NCBI GenBank assembly: GCA_012932295.1
Contig: JAAONU010000001.1
Location: forward strand, 42,815,134 to 42,879,133
Origin: Cyclina sinensis
Lineage: Eukaryota; Mollusca; Bivalvia; Venerida; Veneridae
Direction: 5' to 3'
Length of the DNA: 64,000 bases
Under the pieces are notes generated by a model, which was given only the letters and a program-made list of their open reading frames with translations, made no database searches and was not told the origin of the DNA. Each line of letters opens with the position of its first letter. The stretch's first letter is position 1. Below, piece by piece: positions 46,144 through 56,815 of this stretch. The position numbers and the translations under genes are program-made.

Positions 46144-46297
46144 ATTTGTTTGTTTTTGTGGAAGATGAGAATTTATTTCATCGAGTGTACACCATATGTG
46201 ATATTTTCACGAGTGGCGCAGCCACGAGTGAAAATATAAACATATGGTGTTCACGAGATGAAATATATTCCCATCTTCCACTAAAAAACAAACAAAT
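46144..46297. mobile_element. Snap-back hairpin element B
   Basis: About 74-nt arms around the apex 'cgagtggcgcagccacgagt'. 'atttgtttgtttttg' at the left is mirrored by 'aaaaaacaaacaaat' at the right, and 'tacaccatatg' by 'catatggtgtt'. A few mismatches and one-base gaps. The two short frames over it are its translations. Confidence 0.85.
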
Positions 46298-46299
46298 TT

Positions 46300-46995
46300 T
46301 CTTTTTATTTTATGCCAACACGTCAAAAATGGGTATTTTATGACATTTTTAGTCAGGGCCTTCAATAAATTCCCCATGGTGAGCCCCAAATCAGTTAATG
46401 CGTACTTTGGTCACTGCGCACACAAAAAAGTGCAGACAATCTCCAATACATATGATAACTTTACTTCTGCTGAAATAAACTGAATACACTTTCATCAAAT
46501 AACATTTATTTTTCTCTACACAGTTTATCAATATTTATTGAATTTTAGCCATACATTTTTAATTATAAAAGCGGATTAATACCGAGTAATATTCAATCAA
46601 TTGAATTGAAAGTCGGCCATATTGGATATTGTCCATGTGAGTTATGTAAACAAATCAGACATTTTAAATAATTTATGGCGAATTTCATCATTGTTCACAA
46701 CTAGTTAGGCTCAGGAATTCAATATTATAACTGGATTTAACAAGGTAAATAAATTTCACTCGCTGTCACTGTCTGAAATACAGCGGATTCTCTTGTATTT
46801 CCCTTGATAAAACGTAGTTCCGGCACAAACAGTGGATTATCAAAATGGTAATTTCACTGATTCAAAACAGTGGATTATCACTTTTATCTCACTGATATTT
46901 CCTTATATTTCATTGGTAGGCATAAAATAAATAAATGTTAATTTTTTTTCACAGGTAAAAGACACCTTTAAAAAATGAAAAAAAAAACATTTAAA
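46300..46995. other. Right flank inside the composite element, nothing recognised
   Basis: AT-rich sequence between hairpin B and the outer inverted end. Confidence 0.35.
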
Positions 46996-47039
46996 AAAAA
47001 ATTCAGTTACGACCGTTTTGAGCAAAGCCCACGATTTAT

Positions 47040-48300
47040 ATTATACATCTAACAAAAACACAATGTATGAAGGAAATAATCAGAATGAGACGAAAAATAA
47101 AAACCATGATAGATCTACATTTGAACAGTCTGTTGACGAATTACGAGAGCATCCCTGTATGACCTGAATATGTGGATACGCGAGTTTCGGCGCATTAATA
47201 TACTTGTGTTAAAGCGGACATGTCCCTCGATGCCTGATTTTGATCTGCGGTTCTCAGGACTGTCGACTCTCTCCAATTATACTAAAGATTGTGGAAACTG
47301 ATTTAGCTGTAGAAATGTGTCATTAAAGGCTGCTCTGGTCCACATAGAACGTAATAACGTAATATCATAATGGTACACGACGTTCACAATACGTACGTCA
47401 GTGTTTGGTAAATATGTAGATACTGTAACGGTGCACTTGAACTGTTGATTTGCTTTTAAGATAGACTTTGAATTTTCATCATCGGCCAGTCAGAGGTAGC
47501 AACTGTCGTCAGCTACCTTGATAAGTTTACTAAATGGTTCAGTACAAGTTAACCTAGGGAATTATGTTGCCGTTCTTAGTCCGCGTCACTGAAAAATTCT
47601 TCATTGACTGATTCACTTGATTATATAAAACTTCATAAATGGTTCACAAATATATTGAGTATAATGACCGAGATTTATGGATATCAGGGATATTGACAAT
47701 ACAAGGGTGCTGCTAATTCAATTTTCATCACTAGGTTCAACAACTGTAATTGTTGATGTTAAAAACAACCAGTAAAAACTAAGAAATCAGCTCTTATCGT
47801 TGGAAGAGAACTAAGAACAGATGTTGTGCAACTCACGTAGGGCCAATATACAATATCTTATCAAATTGTGTGGTGTATTATTCAGATTGGCATGTCCTTT
47901 AAATGCACGCTAAAAGTACAGAGTTTCTCCCACATCTTTGTCAGCTGGTTTTCTAAAGACGTAACGTCAGTAGGCTACAAACTGTTACTAGCTGACCACC
48001 GATATTGTTTATTTTTAATTATTTTACCTCACGTAAACTGCCAATACTAAATTCCCATAGGCGATCGGGCTTTTGAAACTAATGTTACATTTTGCATCAG
48101 CTCAGAGGGTAACATTTTTTTTTCAAAAACCCTCCGGCTGTTATTGTTTTTTTGCACACCCTGCAGAAAATTCAAGCGTCTGATGACGTCGAAAGCGCTT
48201 ATTGAATATATTGACTGTAAGCGTTTAGCTGAGTTTGATTCGACTCGTTACCAAACGAAAACAGGTATATAAAACATGATCACATGTATGGTTCGGTATA
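47040..48300. other. Intergenic DNA, nothing recognised
   Basis: No repeats or splice-supported exons; the single open frame at 47868-48050 is unsupported. Confidence 0.4.
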
Positions 48301-48305
48301 ATAAA

Positions 48306-48448
48306 ATAAATAACACACATCAGCGAGGGTGATAGAGGATATTGACAACCCGAAAAAAGAATAACACCCTCGGCTGTCGCCTCGGGTGTTATTCTTTTTT
48401 CGGGTTGTCAATATCCTCTATCACCCTCGCTGATGTGTGTTATTTATA
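48306..48448. mobile_element. Snap-back hairpin element C, perfect 64-nt arms
   Basis: Arms 48306-48369 and 48385-48448 are exact inverted copies around a 15-nt apex ('tcggctgtcgcctcg'). Identity implies a young insertion or ongoing arm conversion. Confidence 0.95.
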
Positions 48449-48799
48449 TAATGTCGCACCTGTGTTCACCTTCGGTTAATAAAAATTTTGAATAGAAGGT
48501 TTCCAAAAAATAAATTAAAAAATAAATACATAAAAAATAATAATAATAAATATAAAAAAGGAGACAAAAATAAGTTTTGTTTCCAGATTTCGAATATTGT
48601 GCACGATTTTTATTAGTATCATAATAAAAAAAAGTGTGGAAGAGGAAATATCAGCGTTCAAGTAGCGGAGAAAATGAAGTTTTGGTAAACTTTTCCAGAA
48701 TTTACACTTCAGAGCTTTTATTAGACATGATTTTACGGTCATTTTCAGGTTGTGAATGTTGTATGCTTCGACCGATAAATCCTTTTCTATTTATACATT

Positions 48800-48930
48800 T
48801 GTATGGTGACGATTATATGTCTTTATTATAATGACATCAGTCTTGTAAACCTTTATTTCCCCTCTCTGCATGTTAACAATACAAGTTGGTTGTTTTGAAG
48901 TCGAAGTCATATTTCTAGTTCATACTTATT
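48800..48930. repeat. Segmental duplicate block II, copy 4
   Basis: 'aatgacatcagtcttgtaaa' ... 'ttttgaagtcgaagtcatat' ... 'ttctagttcata' aligns with 40.8 kb. On the - strand the donor position reads GTATGAAC in place of GTAAGAAC. Confidence 0.5.
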
Positions 48931-49429
48931 TGAACTACTTTCCTTGAACATATATACCGGACTGGCTGAGATTGGGGACCATTTTAATGTCTGAAGCAAT
49001 TCGCATAAGAAGCACCAGTATTTTTTATACTAGCCCATCAGTCTGTCACCAGTCAACCACTAATTTCATTTATAAAGGATGCTCAAGTTTGATATTATCA
49101 ATGAGAACGTTGTGGTAATCTATTTGAAAGAAATTAATTTGTTTTAATAGAAGAAATAAACTAAAACTTCACTGTGTTGTCTATTGATATATTGTTCATA
49201 TTAATCTTAAAAGAGTCTGTGATACTCGCAAATATCAGGGTGGGTAAAGGGTTAGATCTGTATACCAAGATAGGAAGCACGAGATAAGGTTTGACATATG
49301 TTTGTTTTCTGTCAGAAGAGCCTCTACGACAAGAATTTGTCTTTGTAAGAATTACTACACTAATGTATTCCATTAAGGAGCAAATATAGTTGGAGATAGT
49401 AAATGCAGCTCACTACAATATCTTTAACG

Positions 49430-49660
49430 CGATGATACAATATTACGATAGATAAAAATGCGATAATACGATAGTGCGATGATGAAAACGCAACAGTACG
49501 ATGTTGAAAACATGATACTTTATCGCACTTTCATCATCGTCATATCGTGTAATCGCTTTATCTTCATCGTGTCATCGCGTTTTCACCATCGTGTCATCGC
49601 GTTATCATCATCGTAGTATCGTAATTTCATTATCATTTAATCGACCATCGCGTTTCAGAT
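49430..49660. repeat. 22-bp minisatellite in inverted halves, related to 2930-3660
   Basis: Left half (49430-49510) carries 'gcgataatacgatagtgcga' and 'gatgatgaaaacgcaac'. The right half (49520-49655) carries the complement type ('tcatcgcgttttcaccatcg'). The unit is the same as in the 2.9-3.7 kb array. Confidence 0.85.
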
Positions 49661-49767
49661 GATCAAATGCAAACGCGAAGGCCCTAACGGAATTCCGTAG
49701 GAAAGTCCTTCTACAATACTTCGTATGAGAAGTAGCCCACACCAATGGAAATTTGTCAATGACTTAC

Positions 49768-49843
49768 TTTCTGTGAGCATTTGAAACGTGTTAGTGAGTT
49801 CGCAAATATCTTAAATACAATTACATGGCGTAGGAGATGTTCT
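49768..49843 (-). CDS. Exon-like segment of the - strand family (block V, copy at 49.8 kb)
   Basis: A strong acceptor (long T-rich tract then 'tacactccttgtcag') and a GTAAGT donor bound 76 bases. The open frame reads EHLLRHVIVFKIFANSLTRF followed by KCSQK. It resembles the 36.3-kb segment (ILNFCIPFKDLA) position by position. The signals on both sides make this one of the better exon candidates, though a decayed exon would look the same. Confidence 0.35.
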
Positions 49844-49929
49844 CTGACAAGGAGTGTAAATCCAATGAACAAAAGTATTAAGAAACAAAGCAACATATTC
49901 TTAATAATCATGTGGGAAAAACTCTGCAA

Positions 49930-50130
49930 CCATAAACAGGTGTTGATATCATAATTTCCGATCATAAAGTTTTAATAATACAGATGTAATTTCAGATACA
50001 GTGCTGCGGGAGTTCATTATGTGTGCATTTAGAAAATCATTAAAATAATCAGCATTGAATCTTTGACGGAATTCAACCATTTAGCTCGTTGTTATAAAGA
50101 TATTTCAATTTAGATTGATTATAGGCTGGA
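49930..50130. repeat. Segmental duplicate block III, copy 3
   Basis: 'aaacaggtgttgatatcata' ... 'tttccgatcataaagtttta' ... 'aatacagatgtaatttcag' aligns with 27.43 and 30.42 kb. Confidence 0.55.
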
Positions 50131-50139
50131 TTATCAAAA

Positions 50140-50600
50140 CACTTAGTAACATAATCCCTCTCTGACAACTATTTCTATAGAGATATAATCTTCTTAAAAT
50201 GTGCACATATGGTAACAAAAAGGCATATTACGGTCATTGTATCTATAATGCCAGGAATCAGTTCAGGCAATCGTACACTGACCTAGGTTATCATATACAC
50301 CCGATTACTGTTTCTTACTGTAGAGATTCCTTTTAGTTACAAACAGTTATAAGCAGTACACCCAAAAATACATATATCTGTACCTTGGGAACTGATCATA
50401 CGTAAACTGAAACGTCATGTATGTTCAAAAGTTGCCTCTCTCCTAAATAAGTCAAGTTGCTTTATCTCCCAAAACAAAATGTTGCTAAAGAATTTGAGAG
50501 AAAGCTTTTATCTTAAGAATAAAACAAAGAAAAATAAAAAATAATAAAATGATTAAGTAAAACATTGACAGATCGTTTTCCTGTTTCCCCTAATGATTTT
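50140..50600. other. Intergenic DNA, nothing recognised
   Basis: AT-rich unique sequence. Confidence 0.4.
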
Positions 50601-50604
50601 ATGG

Positions 50605-50765
50605 GGCGGACCAGTTGTCCCCTGTTAGTGCGCTGGACTGGTAATCCTAGGGTCGCGGGTTCGATCGCCCACCCTCCCACTATTACTACTAGTTGTCATT
50701 TTGATGAGACATTTAACCGTGGTCCTATATATGGGTGCTGACACAGAGTATGTAACGTAATTAAG
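50605..50765 (+). mobile_element. tRNA-derived SINE with conserved core
   Basis: A-box 'gttagtgcgctgg' (50624-50636) and B-box 'gggttcgatcgcc' (50657-50669) with a Thr-tRNA-like arrangement whose anticodon stem is broken. The core 'gatgagacatttaaccgtgg' plus 'tcctatata' follows at 50703-50731. The same core appears in the - strand SINE at 58022-58205. Confidence 0.7.
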
Positions 50766-50779
50766 AGTTTCTTTGGAAC

Positions 50780-51590
50780 TGGATGCTTTCTATATTTTGA
50801 AGTATTCCCAACCTAAAATAATCTCAAGCAACGGCAGTCATATTGGAAATCGGTTCGGACGATAAATGAACTAAAACAGGAAGAAAACAAGACGATATTC
50901 ATTTGGCGGCATTTGTACGATGCATCTTTCGCTAATCAGGTCAGAATACTTTTAGAAAAAGCCTACATGACTGACTTAAATATGATATGATATGATACGG
51001 CTTTCCTAAGCTGTTTATCTGAAAACCTTACTTCATTTTAGAGTAAATGTGAATTGGTGAATTGGAAATCAGTACCAAGAAATAAATTTTCGTTTTGGAA
51101 AAAAAATCTATGAAAAATAATGTGGATAGTCTCAGTAGTAGCGTTAGTCACGTGACTATAATCTTCATGAGTTCAAAACTACCTACGGTACCTCATTTAC
51201 CTAAAAGATTTCCAACCATATTGAAGCAAATTATATATCCAAGCAAATTTTTTATTTCATTCAGTGTTTGCACTTTTCACTGTTCATTAATTATCTTGTT
51301 AATTTGTTACTTTTACAAAAAAAACAAAAAAAAAAACAAAAATATATAATGAACATTCAAGGATGGTTCTTCCTTTGTGTTTAGTTACCACCATTACATA
51401 TATGTTATTAATTTTGCATGTAATTTCTGTTTTCCATTATATCTGCCGATGACATCTTAATCCGAATGCTTACATACGTATAAAAAAATAATCGTGTTAT
51501 CGGCACAGTCATTGTTTTTTATTCGACCCACATGACGACGCACCCGTCCGATTCACCTGTTCTCGCCTAGGGTAATCAATAACTCGTTTA
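50780..51590. other. Upstream region of the tolloid-like gene
   Basis: AT-rich; an A-rich tract at 51316-51348. The open frame 51095-51349 is hydrophobic and unsupported. No other gene is seen between the SINE and the promoter. Confidence 0.35.
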
Positions 51591-51599
51591 CTGGCGGCG

Positions 51600-51720
51600 C
51601 GTGACGTCTCGTCAGCTACCCTCTATTACTATATATCCGTTCACCACGCGTGTTGTATTGTGATACACTGCTCTCGTTCTTTTCTATAAAATCAACTCGG
51701 CATTACTTGCTTTTCTCAAT
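51600..51720 (+). promoter_or_regulatory. Possible core promoter of the tolloid-like gene
   Basis: A CRE-like 'gtgacgtc' at 51601-51608, a TATA-like 'ctatatat' near 51629 and TATAAAA at 51685-51691 with a possible initiator 'ttctcaatt' about 30 bases on. This would give a 5' UTR of roughly 230 bases before the ATG at 51942. GC content rises here relative to the flanks. Confidence 0.3.
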
Positions 51721-51941
51721 TATTGTTATTCGGCTACGCTACGCTATTGAAGTTTAAATAAGAGCGACATTTATACCCCATTTCAGTTTTATCACATTCT
51801 AGTGTTATTTTAAGGGCTTTAGAGTTAAGCGTTAAACAACAGAATTTATTCCGTCCGGTGAAATCGGATTAAGGAGAAAGCCAGACTGATTTTATTGTAA
51901 TTAAGATAAATGTTGAAATAGCGTTTATAACACGGATAGCT

Positions 51942-52107
51942 ATGCAGATACGGACCGGAATATATCTAATTTTGCCAATTTTTGGAGTTTCATTTGTAAC
52001 TTGTGATACAAAACATGCATCCGTTGGATTAATTGAAGACGCACCAAAGTATGGCACATATCCGCATAAAAGCTCAACAGACCAGTTTATGGACCCCTGT
52101 AAAGCAT
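51942..52107 (+). CDS. Tolloid/BMP1-like metalloprotease, exon 1 (signal peptide and start of prodomain)
   Basis: ATG at 51942 opens 55 codons plus one base, ending at a GTAAGT donor (52108). Residues 1-21 form a signal peptide: MQIRT, then a hydrophobic core IYLILPIFGV, then SFVTC. The prodomain continues with charged sequence and ends FMDPCKA. Known tolloid/BMP1 proteins have a DPCKA motif at this place, followed by (A/F)xGDIA, which exon 2 supplies in frame. The family are secreted astacin zinc proteases with CUB and EGF modules. They cleave procollagens and the BMP antagonist chordin, and so act in matrix assembly and dorsoventral patterning. Only the N-terminal part is in this window. 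An in-frame stop upstream supports the ATG. Confidence 0.8.
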
Positions 52108-54685
52108 GTAAGTTATTGTTATATTTTTGGTTTATTATTGATAGAGTGTCATTAAGATACTCAACTATTTTGAATCTTATCTATAGAGTGCGAACATAAA
52201 TACAATATATCGATGTATTATTTTACACTGCAAATAGATAAAATGCACAATAGCACGTTTTAACCTCGTAGATTTTCTTTAAATTTTAAATCGCGGTTGT
52301 TAAACTATATTAAGTAATGTATCAATTTGATAACAGCTGCAGTCTTAATACTATCATACCATTACTTAACGTGCTCCAATTTAAAATAAATCTTATATAC
52401 ACATATACAGATTCTGTACGAGTATTTCTTAATTCTCAAATAATTGTTTAAGTGTTCCAAAAGCAGTCTTTCAAGGCAAATATCCTTTAACAGGCAAAAA
52501 CCTACTAAGCTTTATTCTTATGCACGACCTTTGTCTGGAAGTTCATAAAGTTTCTTCCTCTTTACCCTTTTTTCATAATTTCTTAACTTTTTTTTCCAAG
52601 CCACAAGCAAGATCGCCACCTTAAATAAGATGGATAAGCTCTGGAAATTGCATTTTTGTTAGAAACGTTGCATATATATCAGTAATACAGACCCTTGGCC
52701 GATTTATTTGTATAAAACTGATATAGCCATGATGTCAGTTTTCAGATATTAAAACAATAACTCTATTCATATAGAAAACAAACATGTTGCAACTGAGCAC
52801 CGGTGTGGATAAAAAACCTTATCCAAAAGTATGACCCTTTTACCGTCACTCTGTTGTCTTTATGATTCTTTCACGTAGTAATTAAGATATCTCTAAAATT
52901 TTGCTCTTGGAGATTTAGAATGTAATTTTTATAGTCATTATCTGCTTATATTTTTGAAAGAGCAACTAACAAAATTAAGTAAAATATCTAAATGTCATAT
53001 TTTCTATTACTCCTTCTGTCATGTCGTGTCAGATAATTACAACACAGAAGTGTTACAGTTTTTGTTTTGCCGTAGTTATTGAAATACATTATTAATTGCA
53101 CAGACAGACGGACAATACAGTGTCAGTCGTTATCAGTTTGATCCAAACAATATACAAAACAACATATTTTTTTTATTTTCATCATTTGAACGAATCAAAA
53201 ACAAATGTGAAGAAAAACTGTCCCATACAAAAAATTTTTTTTCTAGAGAACATCCTACGCTGTTGTTTTCTTGTATCCTTACGTTTCTCGTTTGTAAACA
53301 ACATGAACAGTCAGCGTAAGAAATAACTTTATGTGAAATCAAGACCGCTAAGCTGCTACTACTGTTGTCTGTTTTGAAAATGAATCTTTTTAGACAGTTA
53401 TTAATTTTAATGCCTTTGATATCAGATCATCGTTGGTAATAAAATTTAAGTATTTCATTTTTATTCATGCATTACATTTTATTTACCGTATGAAACAAAG
53501 AGATAAAATTTGTGTCAGATAAGATAAATTTTACTCTCTACCGAAGTTTTCGCAGAAGAGATTATTTTTACAGCCGCATTTAAGAGGGTTTATACCTCTG
53601 CTTTCTTCATCAAACCGAGTGACCCGACTGAGTATCTCAGGGGTATCATACAATATCAAAACGAGGCGCATAATAGTAACATTTTATGAGAAACACTTTT
53701 TTACATTACCGCAGAAATTTTTGAACATCAAGGCAGGTAATTCGATTATGGTATTTAACAAGCTCTAAAATCGCATTCTGGCTTCAGTTTACGGCAGGCA
53801 CTTATCACATGTATACTCAATAACCCATAATAAACGAAAGTTGTTCAACGTGGCTTTCTTTTCAGAAAATCTGAGGGTCGTTCTGTCAAAGTTCTACAAT
53901 TTTGATCGTCTGAGTCTGCAGTTATGCAGAATGTCTCATGTATGTGAGAACTTACATAAGCGATCTTTGCATGCTATTTGGTCCATACCTTTTCTTATCT
54001 ATGATATTAGATCGGTTGACTTTCTCAAAGTTTGTGTAAAGGAGCAGTGTTCTCTGACGTCAGAAGTTGACTAATGAACTTTTGTAAGTTTGATTCGACC
54101 AGACAACAAAAGTTCCGCTAAATAGCTCATGCTGGCACTTGTAAGAAGAAAAAAACACTTTATGGAAAACAAAATACCTAGGTCTTTAGAGTCAATTACA
54201 AACGCTAGTTCAGCAAGTATATTTAGACGGTTAAGATCGAAGTATCCCCAGCTGGTTGATCACCGGCGGACTGTTTAAATATTGAAGTCTGTCTCACCTT
54301 TGCACCTGATGGGTCGTTGATTCTTAACGACTTTTCTGACATTTGATTAGACAAAAAAGATAACAGCATTTCAAACGTCAAGAAACAGTGCCAATTTCAC
54401 TTGTAAGTGAGCCTAACCAACATCTGTGTATAGGCAAACAAACATGACTGTAGGAGTACAGTGTCTGCCAGTGCGTGGAACTAGAAAACTCAAGTAAAAT
54501 ACGAAAGTATTGGTTAAAAGGACGTTTTACGTTCAATTTCTCATGGATATTGCTGTAACATTTCAAACCCTCACAAGACAACAAAGATTAATGAGAACAA
54601 ACAAAAAATGGATAATTATTTATTTTTTTCCTGTTACCTGTTGATGCAAGTCAACTAAAACTCTTACGAACATGACATCTTCCCG

Positions 54686-54894
54686 GACGAGCCCCCATCT
54701 TACGAACATGAAAGTCCGTAACAGAAAGATGCAATGCATCTTAGAATACACAACCAAGAGCGTGATTATAACTCCGACCTTACCGCATTGAAGACCAACA
54801 CTCTAACCACTGAGCCAAAGAATCGATTCCATGATGCAGTTGTCAGAGGTTGTATTTATACAATTATAGGAAAGAATGCACTAGACTGTAACAA
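54686..54894 (-). mobile_element. tRNA-derived SINE, copy 3 (decayed B box)
   Basis: Same family as 44826-45019 and 45158-45362: 'gacgagcccccatcttacga' at the left, 'ccactgagccaaagaatcga' in the middle and 'tgcactagactgtaac' at the right. The B box is mutated ('gattataactccg' on the + strand). Confidence 0.75.
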
Positions 54895-55587
54895 AACCAA
54901 TAAGCCAATTCCTTAAAATTTTGCCAGGTATACATGTACAATAAAGGGTAAGACGAAGCTGTCATTTTAATGAGATGAACTAACTGTTTAATACTTATGC
55001 TTTGATTCGAATAGTAAAAAAACGATAAAAAAATGAAATAAATAATTTCTAACGCTTTTAAAATAATGCATTATGCTGGAAATATTCATTTCTGTTTCAG
55101 AGGAAAAGTAATTTAATGCGCGAGTAATTTTTTTTCACAAAGATAAATTGTAGAAAGCTAGCGGTTGTATAGGAGATGAACTGTTTGAAACTGAATTTCG
55201 AATAGTAAAAAGAAGCAGCTAGCCATTGATAAAACTCTGTACAGTATACTAAGATCCTTAGAGTCTCAATAAAGTATAGAAAGGTAACGGTTGTGAACAG
55301 TCTACCGAACACCTGAAAGAAGTAGGTATCTTATGTTTTTTGTGACAGTTATTGCATGAGATGTTTATCGGATGAAAACAATTAGATACAGTTATTTGGG
55401 TTTATTTTAAGCTATTTTTCATTCCTGGTTTTCCAGACAAAATTCTTCGTCTGGCAGTGTACTCTTACCAGTGAGAACATTCTTAATTGTTTATATTATA
55501 AATGTAAATAATGATTATCAATTATACACAAATAAACAAGCCATGCCGGGTCTAGTAAAACGGTAATTATCGTATATTAGTCTAGAA

Positions 55588-55872
55588 TTAGCTATTTGGA
55601 AACGCCATATCATTTTTTGGGAACTGAAACTTTAGTTTAAACTTTTCTCTTGCATCTTTCAGTTTTTGTTCTTCATTCAGAATTAAGGTAGATGAGAAAA
55701 CGAAAATGTAGATAGACAGATAAATGTCGTAAAAAGTAAATAAATTGCAAAAAAATACAGTTCCAAAATAAGTAGCCCATATTGAAGCTGCCAGAACTAT
55801 CCAATTTCGTAATTGCTTGTTAAATACTAAATGTAACTTACAATATATCTTTCTTCGTATTCTTTTATCACT
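55588..55872 (-). CDS. Doubtful ORF with two hydrophobic segments, antisense in the tolloid intron
   Basis: About 95 open codons: a basic start (KRIRRKIYCKLH), two hydrophobic segments (NWIVLAASIWATYFGTVFF; IYLSIYIFVFSSTLIL) and a charged end (EEQKLKDAREKFKLKF). It has no ATG start; the frame opens at TTG close to a possible AG. The T-rich + strand could create such a composition by chance. No family is recognised. Confidence 0.12.
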   Translation of the reverse strand, partial: SDKRIRRKIYCKLHLVFNKQLRNWIVLAASIWATYFGTVFFCNLFTFYDIYLSIYIFVFSSTLILNEEQKLKDAREKFKLKFQFPKNDMAFPNS

Positions 55873-56419
55873 ATTAGCCAACTCAAAATCTTACGACCAG
55901 ACATATGTTGTAAAATTCAAACATCAAATGCAACTGTTCAGATGGAATGCATTGCACTTTTACAACCAGCTAATTTCAGTCACAGGTTTGTTCTACTTTA
56001 CAAATCATAGAATAATGGTAATGTCAAGGTTTTTACGATGTTTTAAGAAGGTTAAGCGGCTATAACAAAGCGCAGATGCTTTCCCGGAAACAAGTTCATA
56101 CTCGCAACCAAAAATGAAACGACAAATCGACCTGTGGATATGTAAACAATGTTCATCAAAGAACATTTAAATGAGGATATTTGTTCTACCCAGCATAAGA
56201 ATCAAATGAAATAGAATTGAATGGTATCTTTTAATATTGTGCTATTGAATTACAAATGGTGTTAGTAATCATAACTAAGATATACCATAAAGCATAACTA
56301 AGATATACCATAAATCTGTAGACATTAAACGACTTAATTTCTGAAAGCAACTTTCTGCACATGCGCATACAAAATAAATTGTTCTCGGACAGGACATGAC
56401 ATATATAAGCTATACTTAT

Positions 56420-56815
56420 TGTAATGAGTTATGTTACCTGGCAAGCTATACTTATTATAATTAGTTATGTTACCTGGTTCGTGACTATAGATAGGACATG
56501 ACGTACATTATATCTTGCAGCTAGCTAGTGAGTTATGTTACCTGGTTAGTGACTTCAGACATGATATAATTTACATTAGATCTTGTAGCTAGCTAGTGAG
56601 TTATGTTACCTGGTTTGTGACTACAGACAGGACATAATTTACATTAGATCTTGTTGCTAGCTAGTGAGTTATGTCGCCTGGTTAGTGACTACAGACATGA
56701 CATAATTTACATTAGATCTTGTAGCTAGCTAGTGAGTTATGTTACCTGGTTAGTGACTACAGACATGGCATAATTTATACTAGATCTTGTAGCTACTGAG
56801 TTATGTTGCCTTGTA
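56420..56815 (+). repeat. 68-bp tandem repeat, about 5 full units
   Basis: Unit 'gagttatgttacctggttag' ... 'cataatttacattagatctt' ... 'gtagctagctagt' begins at 56530, 56598, 56666, 56734 and 56798, with partial units upstream near 56427 and 56463. Adjacent units differ at only a few bases. Confidence 0.9.

Larger units (their letters stand above)
41549..47034. mobile_element. Composite DNA-transposon region with 'CAGTTACGACCGTTTTG' ends
   Basis: The left end 'tcgtgggcttagcgcagaac' plus 'agtcgtaactgaa' (41549-41581) is mirrored by the right end, whose reverse complement is 'tcgtgggctttgctcaaaac' plus 'ggtcgtaactgaa' (47002-47034). Further copies of the core lie at 41740 (sense), 41802 (antisense) and 46053 (sense). 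The core pairs suggest a small element (41559-41763) beside a 4.3-kb one (41802-46078). The interior holds protease relics, a coding minisatellite and later insertions. Confidence 0.6.

Noticed and set aside
50605..50680. A functional tRNA-Thr gene
   Set aside because: The anticodon stem does not pair fully, no clean acceptor stem is found, and a SINE core follows directly.
53865..54074. Alternative tolloid exon after a good acceptor (ctttcttttcag)
   Set aside because: Joining to exon 1 creates a TAA codon at the junction; no family similarity.
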